DNA of 29,329 nt from Trachelipus rathkii (Eukaryota > Arthropoda > Malacostraca > Isopoda > Trachelipodidae), in contig JABUQX010113547.1 in NCBI GenBank assembly GCA_015478945.1, forward strand, positions 32,501 to 61,829. The letters run 5' to 3'. Of the stretch, positions 21,420-29,329 are shown piece by piece. Every line of letters starts with the position of its first letter. The first letter of the stretch is position 1. The position numbers and the translations under genes are program-made. Under the pieces are notes generated by a model that saw only the letters and a list, made by a program, of their open reading frames with translations, was not told where the DNA came from and searched no databases.

Positions 21420-22860
21420 ATCAATTGGTAGGTGTTAGTAATATGGTGTTGGTGGTAGCTTTCTGAATAAGGAATCCAAGAAGTATTGTCATCGACGATC
21501 AGTCTAAGCGTGTGGAATGAAAAAAATGGAGTTGAGTGTGATTTGGCTAATATTAATAGCGAGACGCTGAGGCAGGAGATGTGTCTATGTCTGCCATTGG
21601 TGTTCAATTTGTATATTGGAGTGGGGTTTTATGAAAGAAATTAGAGGTTGGGAGTGGGAGGGAAGTGGGTTAGATATGATGGAGAATGGAGATGAGAGTG
21701 AGTGGAGGGTGCCCTACTTTATTATATGCGGATCATTTGGTTTTGTTTTGTGTGGTGATTCTGAAAAGAGTTTGAGAGGATTGGTAGAGGATTTTGCAGG
21801 GTGTGTAAAGGGAGGGGGTGAAAGTAAACGTAGAATAAGAGTTAAGGTTATCTGTTTGTTGAGTGAGGTGAACAGTTCCACGGTGTGTAAGTTATGTTTG
21901 TATCTTGCGAAGCTTATCTGTATACTTGTATTATGTGTCTGAGTTTAATATATTTAGGACCGAATATATGATTAGGATAGAAAAAGGGAAGGATGATGCA
22001 ATGTATTAGGAAAGTTTTGAGAATGTTGGGAAGGTGGCTGGTGCAATTTAAAATCGTTGGTGGATGTAGAGGGACAAGTCTTTGAGTGCGCTAGGGTCTT
22101 ACATGAGGGTATGGTGTTGCCTGTGTTAATGTATAGTAGTGGATCTATGGTTTGGAATCATTTTAATATTGAGAGAGAAAGGTTACAATGTGTTTTCAGA
22201 TGGGCAATTTTAGGGTATGTTAGGTGTGGGAAGAATTGATAAAGTTACGGACAATGATCAGCAATTATGGTAGTGTGTTGATGTGAGATAAGGGATGTAA
22301 ATGATTGAGAATAAATGAAGCGTTACATTAGAAATGGTTTGGATATGTAGGAAAGGACCATGGCATTGACTAGGTCGGTTGGTATAAGCAAATGTATATT
22401 TGGTTGTTTGTGTGTGTTGGTAGTTTGACCCTCTGGGAATATATTGAAGAAAAAGTTGGATTGAGTACAGTCCACAAGGCAATGCCTGAGAGAAGAAGAG
22501 TAATGCGAGATGTGTGGCAGCAGGCCGAGAAAGGTACATAATAGGAGTGAATGGCGGCGGTTTTAGAGGGTATTATTGTCACCCACCTGGGTTCAAAAGG
22601 ATGAACTTTACATTGAACGAAGGATGCCATAAGTGAGGGTCAGATCGGCTCGGCCCATGTAGGGTCCCAATGAAGACTTAGCGTGTTTAAATTTCTGCCT
22701 TGCGACAGGTTCCTCACTAAAAAGAGTGTAAAGGGAGCGTTATGGCTTGGGCTTTCTTTTCGAGACTCTGCTTCAATTTTTCTGTGCTACTTTTCTGTGT
22801 TTCATTTGGCATTGTTTTACGCACATTTACCCCCCACGTCTCTTCGGGGAGAAGGTGGGA
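21420..22860 (+). mobile_element. RTE-like LINE, 3' portion (copy E)
   Basis: Aligned by eye with copies F and G, this holds the end of a reverse transcriptase (LLYAD block at 21719-21736, where the catalytic pair reads Asp-His instead of Asp-Asp), then the C-terminal region with SLECARVLHEGM-like (about 22075-22115), VLPVLMYSSGSMVWN (about 22115-22160), a WFGHV-like region (about 22335-22360), and the W..HPP.. end followed by the 3' UTR with CTCTTCGGGGAGAAGG (22841-22856). Multiple frameshifts throughout. It runs into an AT tract at about 22865, as do the other copies. The clade is judged by motif wording only. Confidence 0.7.
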
Positions 22861-23009
22861 TGATGATTATATACCCTAATATACTCTATATACTTATATA
22901 TATACTATGTAGTGTATTTTCTATCTATAGACTCACATATTATATTATATATATAATAAATATATATTATATAATATATATAATATATATATATATAATA
23001 TTTATTATA

Positions 23010-23260
23010 AAACTTACTTTTAACGTGCTTTATCCCCTATGCAGGGGTAACACGGGAACAACAGGGAAATCGAACTTTAGGGACCGGCTGATCTCCAAAC
23101 CACGCCACCACTACGTGTTATGCGCTAGTGCTCTAGTTTTTCAATTCTTGCCCAATAGGTAGAATTAAACTCAAACTGACTACGCGGAGGATTTTGAAAG
23201 CAGCGACCTGCTTGTATGAGAGCAGCGACTCAACCTCCTTCGCACGAGGCGTTGTACATT
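23010..23260 (-). mobile_element. tRNA-derived SINE-like element, antisense
   Basis: On the minus strand the piece starts at about 23260 with CCTCGTGCGAAGGAGGTTGAGTC, resembling a tRNA 5' half with an A box, followed by CTCATACAAGCAGGTCGCTGCTTTCAAAATCC, resembling a T-arm/B box with extra bases. A unique body follows to ACGTTAAAAG (about 23020) and then the AT tract. The body recurs at 27765-27860. Extra bases within the boxes fit the error-rich character of this part of the window. The tRNA of origin cannot be named. Confidence 0.5.
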
Positions 23261-23427
23261 AATATATATATATATATTATATATATATATATAATATATA
23301 TATATATATAATATAATATATATAACTAATATATATAATATATATTTAATATATAGTAATATATTTTTATATATCGGATATATATATTATAATGAGTGAA
23401 TTCTTGATTATAAAATTTCTCCTATAG
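23261..23427. other. Intron end with ragged AT tract before exon 5
   Basis: AT tract followed by TTCTCCTATAG (23417-23427), which serves as the acceptor of NFYA exon 5. Confidence 0.5.
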
Positions 23428-23633
23428 CTTCCTAGAAACAATGGCATGGCACAGTTGCAACGTATTCCCCCTACCAAATAGGAGCAGAAATATTGAGAGG
23501 ACGGACAGCCATTGTACCGTGAATGTCCATATAAACAGTTATCAACACAGGATATTGAAAAGTGAGACAAGCAAAGAGCCAGGAGATTAGAGAGGGAAGA
23601 GGAAAAAATACCAAAGGAAAGAAAGAGAAGTGG
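23428..23633 (+). CDS. NFYA: NF-YA, exon 5 (A1 helix, NF-YB/NF-YC binding), indel-ridden
   Basis: Starts after CCTATAG in phase 0, as exon 4 demands: LPRNNGMAQLQRIP (23428-23469) matches the IQRIPLP block before the NF-YA core. Then, in changing frames, GAEIL (23481-23495), PLY (about 23510), KQ (23533-23538), RILK (23549-23560), RQA (23565-23573), RA (23575-23580) and IPKER (23608-23622). Together these follow the invariant PLYVNAKQYHRILKRRQARA and the linker before the A2 helix. This helix docks NF-YA on the NF-YB/NF-YC histone-fold dimer. The exon is about 206 nt where about 180 are expected, with extra bases scattered through it, so it does not translate as given. Donor GG/GTAATA (intron from 23634). 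Sequencing error is likelier than decay, because the residues themselves are intact. Confidence 0.85.
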
Positions 23634-24178
23634 GTAATATACATTAGCTTTGCCTTTGATTCTTGTTCCCCTATCCTCGAGCAGATTATCAAATTCTTAT
23701 AAGTTTTTTTCTTACTTATAATATATAGATGTACTACTACATTATATATTATATATTATATACTATTATCATTATTATATTATATTTATTATATTATATT
23801 ATTTATTTTATATAGAGTATATATGATATAGTAATAATATAGTGAGTATGATAGTTTAGTGGTATAGTATACGCCTCGGGATAAAATAATTAACTATAAA
23901 TATATATTCCTTTTTAGTTACTTTTTATATTTTTTTTAAAGTTTGTTTATTGTTTCAGTATTGTCTATTGGATTGTTGTTAAATGGAATTTTCTTTTGTC
24001 ATATCATCAGACAAGGATATTTTTTTATTTAATTTTCTTTATAAATTTAAAACTCTATAATTATTATATTTTTATCAGTTATTTAATATTAAACTTGTAT
24101 GTACATTTTACAACTCGATTGTACATTAGATATTTTACTCTTAGAGTATGTAATTTACTTTATATTTTATTTAAGCAG
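23634..24178. other. NFYA intron
   Basis: Ragged AT and ATT tracts, no element recognised. Ends with the T-rich tract and AAGCAG (24173-24178), the exon 6 acceptor. Confidence 0.55.
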
Positions 24179-24254
24179 AAGTATCTTCATGAATCTCGTC
24201 ACAAACATGCAATGAACAGGCAGAGAGGAGAGGGAGGTTACGATTTTCCATAAG
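24179..24254 (+). CDS. NFYA: NF-YA, exon 6 (A2 helix, CCAAT recognition)
   Basis: Opens in phase 0 with KYLHESRHKHAMNRQRGEGG, the conserved DNA-binding A2 helix and Gly loop of NF-YA that inserts into the minor groove at CCAAT. The arginines and histidines that touch DNA (HESRHKHAM..R..GEGG) are all present. Human exon boundaries also fall just before KYLHES. After GG the frame reads YDFP and stops (TAA 24251-24253), where the family has GGRF; dropping a few bases of 24236-24250 would give the family wording and read through to the donor AAG/GTAGGC (intron from 24255). The stop is thus probably an indel error, and one or more C-terminal exons should follow. Confidence 0.93.
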
Positions 24255-24825
24255 GTAGGCATATTATATATAAACTCACGTAGTAGTATGAGTGACGTAA
24301 ATATATATATACTATACCTAGCTTATATATATTTTATATATATGCTACTATATTTTTTTTATATATGTATAGTTATATTTTATGTAAATTATTAGTATCT
24401 ATATATATATATTACTCACTTGGTATATATAGTTGATATCCTTCTATACTATATACTAAGGTCTAGTGATATAAGTATTATATATTATTATATATATATA
24501 TATACTAGTTATATATAAATATTATATTATTTATATAATATATATATTATATATTAATATATATATATATCGGTATATATATTATATATATAATATACTA
24601 TATATATTATATAATATATATATATTCACTTAAATTTATATAATATTATTGCCGTTTAATATATGTTAATAATGTAGAATGACATGTATGTTCCTATGTC
24701 CTTTTAATTATAAATGTATCTGGAAAATTATATATATATATATATATAATATATATAATAATATATTATTTATATATATATTATAGCCGACACATATATA
24801 TAAATATTATATATATATATAATCA
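24255..24825. repeat. Ragged AT-rich tract
   Basis: Several hundred bases of interrupted AT and TTA runs with short unique islands (for example 24640-24730). No exon found. The C-terminal coding exon of NFYA should lie somewhere after this point. Confidence 0.6.
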
Positions 24826-26354
24826 TCATCAATGGAGAGAAGAATAAATTATTTAGGCTTTATGGATTTTCAACAGGCGTATGATAGGATTAAGAGGAAG
24901 CTCTATTTCAGGTGTTAGTGATATAATAGTGTTTGGGGTAGGCTTCTGAATGGAATACAAAAGTATGTAACGACGGAATAGTGAAGCTCTGTGACAGTTG
25001 TTAGTGATATATTGTGTGTGTGGCTACGGCATTCTAATGGAATCTCTCAAAAGTATGTATCGGACGTATACGGTGAGCGGTCGTCGTCCATGTAAGAGTT
25101 TAAAGGACTGTAAACGCGCTTTGGGGTTTAATCTTCGAGATATCGGAGTGCTAAAGGCCGGTGATGTTGTTATGTCTTCCTGAGATTGTATTTCATGTTT
25201 GTTTATGTATGGGGTTATGGAAGAGAGGAAATTAGAGGTTTGGTGTGCTCCTGCGGCAGTATTGGTGTTAGAAATGGATGGAGAATGGAAAGAGAGTGGA
25301 GGGTGCCCTACCTATTATATGCTGATGATTTGGTTTTGTGTGGCGAAACTGAAGAGTGTTTGAGAGGATTGGTTGAGAGAGATTTGGCCACGGGGGTGTG
25401 CAAAAATATAGACTTCAAGGTAAACATGTACATAAAAAACTAAGGTTATTAGTTATTACAGCTTGCTGGACAACTACCCATTCCGGAGGTTGTCAAATTT
25501 TTCTGAGGCAATTGGAACCAGTGTCCTGAGTTTTACAACTACTTCTTGGGTATAGTGTGGTTGGTTGAAAAGGGAACGGATTGATGCATCGATGTAGTAT
25601 GAAAGTTTGTTGGAGTGGCGGTAGGTGTGGTTCAATTAAATTCATTATTGGATGTAAAAGGACTAAGTCTTGAGTGCGCTAGGGTCTTCCATGAGTGTAT
25701 GATGTTTCCTGTGTTAATGTATAGTAGTGAGACTATGGTCTGGAATAAGAGGTAGTATAGATCTAAAGTACGATGTTTTCAGAGGACAATCTAAGGGGCG
25801 TTTAGGTGTGGGAAAAGAAATTGATAAAAATGAGGAATGAACGTATTAGAGTTGTGTGGCGTGAATAAAGGTGTAAATGAGAGAATAAATGAAAGTACTT
25901 TAAGAAGGTTTGGTCATGTGGAAAAGATGGATGATAGTCGATTGGTTAAGCGGATGTATAGTGGTGAGTGTGCTGGGAATCGACCGGCTGGGTGACAGAA
26001 GAAAAAGTGGATCGAGTCAGTAAAGGAATGCCTGGAAAAAAGAAATGAGAGTGTGGCAGAGGCGAGAAGAAAGGTGCATAATAGGAGTGGATTGGCGGGT
26101 TTTGAGAGAGGGGTATGGTTGTGGCCCACCTGGGCCAAGGGATAAACCCCACATTAACGAGATGCCATAGTGAGGTTCTGTCGCGGTCACGCGAAACTCT
26201 TAAGGTATATTTTCTGACTGCGACGAGTACTAACTAAAAGGTATAAAGGGGGCGGTAAGGCTGGTCTTTCCTTTCGACTTGTTTCATTATCTTCTGTTCC
26301 CGGGGCATGTTACGCACCTTACCCCCAGTCTTGGGGAGAGAAGGTAGGTGTATG

Positions 26355-26355
<1 letters not shown>
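24826..26355 (+). mobile_element. RTE-like LINE, 3' portion (copy F)
   Basis: The longest of three sister copies. Reverse-transcriptase block YLGFMDFQQAYDRIKRK (about 24851-24901), then a C-terminal RT block with EWRVPYLLYADDLVLCGETE (about 25294-25353; catalytic YADD at 25318-25329). Then LSLECARVFHEC (about 25667-25700), FPVLMYSSETMVWN (about 25707-25748), RFGHVEKMDDSRLVKRMYSG (about 25907-25965) and the 3' UTR ending GTCTTGGGGAGAGAAGG (26329-26345), followed by AT repeats. Stops and frameshifts interrupt it. Part of 24900-25060 looks like an imperfect internal duplication (TTCTGAATGGAATAC and TTCTAATGGAATCTC). Confidence 0.75.
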
Positions 26356-26388
<33 letters not shown>

Positions 26389-26447
26389 TATATATATAAT
26401 ATATATAATATATATAATATATATATTATATATATATCATATATTTA

Positions 26448-27590
26448 GTGGTTCGCGAATGTGAAGAGTGTTATGAGAGGTATTAGGTAGAGGAGACTTT
26501 GGCAGTGTGTGTATGAAAGGATGAGGCTTTGAAAGTAAAACTGGCATAAGAGTGAGGTTATGGTTGTGCAGCTGCATGACCAGTCCCGAGCTTAGTGTGA
26601 AGTTTTTATGTTAGATGCCGTGAAGCAGCTGGAACAAAGTATCTGAGTTTTTAAATATTTAGGATATATGTTGGATGAGAAGGGAAATGATGATGATGCC
26701 GAGTGTAGTCGGAAAGTTTGGTGAATGGTAGGAAGGTGGCTGTGCAATTAAATCTTGGTGAATGTAAAGATGAGCTAAGTCTCGAGGATATGTGCTTAGG
26801 TTCTTACCGAGTGAGGGTGATGTTGTTAACCTGTGTATATTGGGCTATAGTAGTGAGGACTATTGGCTTCATGGGAATTTAAGAGGTAATAGATCTAAAG
26901 TTCAATGTGTTCAGTGGACAATCTTAGGGGTGTGCTAGGGGGCTGAAGAAGAATTGATTAAAAGAAGAATGAAGACGTATTAGAAGATTGTGTGGTGTGA
27001 AGAAAGGGGTATAGACGAGAATAAATGAAAGATGTTGAGAATGGGTTGGTATCATGTGAGAAAGATAGAAATGGTCGTTCGTGTTGATTAAGCGGTCCAT
27101 GTCATTGTGGCGCGAGTGTGTTGGTAATCGACTGGCTGGGATCCGTAAAAAAAGTGGATTGAGTCGGTAAGACGATGTTTTGAGTTTTAAAAAAGATTTT
27201 AAAAGTTTGAGTTTTGGTAGATGCGAGAAGAAAGGTAGAGAGGCGGATTTATTAGACAGGAGTGAGATGGCAGGGGTTTTGCGATGGGGTAAGAGTTGAT
27301 GGGCTTCACCTGGGCGCAAGGATGAAGCCCTGTGACCATTGACGATTCTACCATAGTGGAGGGTCCATCGCCAGAGGGCTCCATGAAGCTTTCTCAGCGC
27401 GTGGTGTGATTTTTGATGCTACGAGTTCTCACTAATAATGGTACAATAGAGGGGCGTTAAGGCTGGGCCATATTCTTTTTTCGATCTGTGTGTCATGTTC
27501 TTCTAGGCTGCTTTGTCTTTCTGCATGCTAAGCCTACGCACCTTACTCCCAATCTTTGGAAATAAAAAATGGAGCTAGCGGGATGAAGAA
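26448..27590 (+). mobile_element. RTE-like LINE, 3' portion (copy G)
   Basis: Begins after the AT tail of copy F, at the region just downstream of the YADD block (reading CEECYERY-like, about 26465-26490). Continues with FKYLGYMLDEKGNDDDAECSR-like wording (about 26655-26715), the RVLTE-like region (about 26800), an IDKRRMKTY-like segment (about 26955), a C-terminal WRDGF-like end near 27280 and the 3' UTR with ACGCACCTTACTCCCAATC (27537-27555). Shorter than F because it is more 5'-truncated. Heavily frameshifted. Same orientation as E and F and as the host gene. Confidence 0.7.
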
Positions 27591-27759
27591 GAAGGAATAC
27601 TATACTGCTTTATATATATTATTATATTATATTATATGTATATATATAGCACTATAGTATATTATAGGTATATAAGAGTCGGTGTGTAGAGATGGTGGTC
27701 TATACTATATATACGCTAGAATGTATTATAAATAATATATATTATATATAATATAATAT

Positions 27760-27862
27760 AACTACCTTTTAACGTGCTTTTAATCCCCTTATGCAGGTGT
27801 CGGTAACACGGTTGTGGTGACCACAGGAATATTCGCAACTTTTAAGGCCGGCTATTTACGTC
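27760..27862 (-). mobile_element. SINE-like fragment, antisense
   Basis: TTTTAACGTGCTTTTAATCCCC and the following GTAACACGG...CACAGGAAT...GCCGGC match the body of the SINE-like element at 23010-23150 in the same orientation and again come right after an RTE-like 3' end plus AT tract. The tRNA-like head is missing, replaced by AT-rich sequence from about 27863. Confidence 0.5.
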
Positions 27863-27888
27863 TTATAATTAATTATATATTTAGTATC

Positions 27889-27928
<40 letters not shown>

Positions 27929-28135
27929 ATATATTGTCTATATATATATAATATAATATATTATATATATTATTATATATATAGTATATCTAATATATAT
28001 ATAATAATAATATATATATATAATATATACATATAATATAATAATATATGTACATATTATAATATATTATTATATATATATATAATATAGTGTTATTATT
28101 ATATATATATATATAATATATACTATATTGATGTT
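27863..28135. repeat. Ragged AT-rich tract
   Basis: Continuous interrupted AT/TAA runs. Minus-strand Tyr/Ile frames here are artefacts of the repeat. Confidence 0.8.
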
Positions 28136-28776
28136 TTTGCTTTGCAGCCATACACTTACCCAAAGAACATTCCATATAGTATATAATACACTTATTCAGA
28201 AGGCAAATATCAAAAGTGAGTTCAGCTTATTACATAAGTGTGTATTAATAAGTATACCGTAATACCTTATTGAGTGAGTATATATATATAACTTATATTT
28301 ATTATATAAGGTATATTTATTATATATATGTATATATATAGTAGATAAACTATTGACGATAATTATATCATTCACTTATATATATGTTAATAATATATAA
28401 TAATCCCCTAAATATATGATCCTCTCCTCGATTGGAGGTTTATTGGTGTTATCAACATGACCAGAAACATAAGCGGTTAAATTGAAGAGTTACCCAAATC
28501 TATCTTTTCATAACTTACTATCTCACCATCCAAATTCACATATATATAATACGACTATTATAAGTATATATATTAATATATATATATATTATATATTAGC
28601 CATGGTTAATAATACTCACCTCACCTCATAAAGCTAATATATAGGTGTTATCCCTATAATAATATACCTTATATAATTAAATGGTAATAATACTTTAGTT
28701 ATATATATACCTGATTTATTATATATATTATATAAATATTAAGTATATATATATATATTATATAATATAGTAATAG

Positions 28777-28810
<34 letters not shown>

Positions 28811-29329
28811 ATAAAATATATATATATATATATATATATAATGTAACTATATAATACGTCCACAAGATGGATATTTATATCTATCCATACAAATTATAAT
28901 ATAATATATATCTATTATATATATATATATAAGTTATGATAGACATGAGCTTCCTCAATAATACTCAACGCCGAGTTAATCAGGGAGTAGTAAATCTAGA
29001 AGTGCTATAAGATTATATATATTATATATGTTAGATTACTCATAGTGGTATTCATAATGATAGTATTATATAGAGGACCGCGCGTATATATAAGCTATAT
29101 GTACTGCTAACCACCGTAGTTGGAATTGGGATATGAGTGAAAGGAAATATCCAATGAATTCTCACTGTGTTCTCGAACAGAGGATGAAGTCGCCCGCACC
29201 ACCCTTATCCTATAATTATAGCATTTACTCGCCACTGTGGGTGGAATAGCGATGATGAACTAATGGACGGTGCGCAGAAATACGTGCACTGTCATACGCC
29301 GTTGCTATATTTATCCTACTCTCTCTCAA
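28136..29329. other. AT-rich sequence, no gene assigned
   Basis: Alternating ragged AT tracts and short unique islands (28136-28250, 28405-28545, 28855-28900, 29105-29329). TTTGCAG at 28141-28147 is an acceptor-like sequence followed by CCATACACTTACCC, but the short frame has no NF-YA character. The last 220 bp are GC-richer and unrecognised. The missing NFYA C-terminus could lie here in an error-ridden form or beyond the window. Confidence 0.35.

Noticed and set aside
22683..23162. A 159-codon open frame
   Set aside because: It spans an RTE-like 3' UTR, an AT tract and a SINE-like piece, so it is a chance frame over three unrelated noncoding units.
23367..23692. Minus-strand frames over NFYA exon 5
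   Set aside because: Shadows of the exon; the + strand carries the conserved NF-YA residues in order.
23428..24254. NFYA as a processed or decayed pseudogene
   Set aside because: Introns are present with consensus sites, and conserved residues are retained despite extra bases; sequence error fits better, though accurate reads are needed.
28118..28200. Possible NFYA C-terminal exon after TTTGCAG
   Set aside because: The short frame (PYTYPKNIP) resembles no NF-YA C-terminus, and acceptor-like motifs are common here.

Overview
This is a eukaryotic, very AT-rich window with large repeat-filled introns. It carries most of one recognisable host gene on the + strand: NFYA, the sequence-specific subunit of the CCAAT-binding factor NF-Y. 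Organism: an arthropod, plausibly a decapod crustacean. This is inferred from the NF-YA wording (HESRHKHAMNR is arthropod-like), long (AT)n and (ATT)n arrays, CR1/L2-like and RTE-like non-LTR elements and GalEa-like copia fragments; no single feature proves it.

Host gene. Six coding blocks are supported: 12443-12472 (start codon, 10 codons), 15930-16070, 17674-17823, 18668-18789 (together the Gln/Thr/Ser/Gly-rich activation region), 23428-23633 (A1 helix, which docks on NF-YB/NF-YC) and 24179-24254 (A2 helix, which reads CCAAT). Intron phases agree at 1-2, 3-4, 4-5 and 5-6 but clash between blocks 2 and 3, so one small exon is probably missing. The C-terminus is not identified. The first coding exon has a splice acceptor and an in-frame stop just before its ATG, so a noncoding exon should lie upstream. 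At 724-883 six CCAAT pentamers sit within 160 bp, a candidate promoter and possibly an autoregulatory one.

Layout. 1-2590: AT-rich sequence around the candidate promoter. 2590-3240: a small GC-rich island, three (AT)n arrays' worth of flank and an RTE-type tail. 3300-11875: at least five pieces of one CR1/L2-like LINE family in both orientations, the longest (4345-8490) with decayed ORF1 (coiled coil plus SGNH esterase) and ORF2 (endonuclease plus reverse transcriptase). 11876-12890: intron and exon 1. 12940-15570: two copia fragments, inverted head-to-head. 15788-19060: exons 2-4 interleaved with (ATT)n and (AT)n arrays. 19070-20343: unclassified repeat-like block ending in poly(A). 20500-29329: interrupted AT tracts, three RTE-like LINE 3' portions in the gene's orientation, tRNA-SINE-like pieces and exons 5-6.

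Sequence quality. Up to about 19.1 kb the AT arrays are perfectly pure and exon frames are intact. From about 20.5 kb onward AT arrays are ragged, LINE copies are full of small frame changes, and the highly conserved exon 5 carries many small extra bases. This looks like uncorrected long-read sequence (inferred), so broken frames there should not be read as pseudogenes without checking.

No operon, CRISPR, phage or defence system is present. The interest lies in the split NFYA gene, its CCAAT-rich upstream region, and the way microsatellites, retroelements and splice sites are intertwined.
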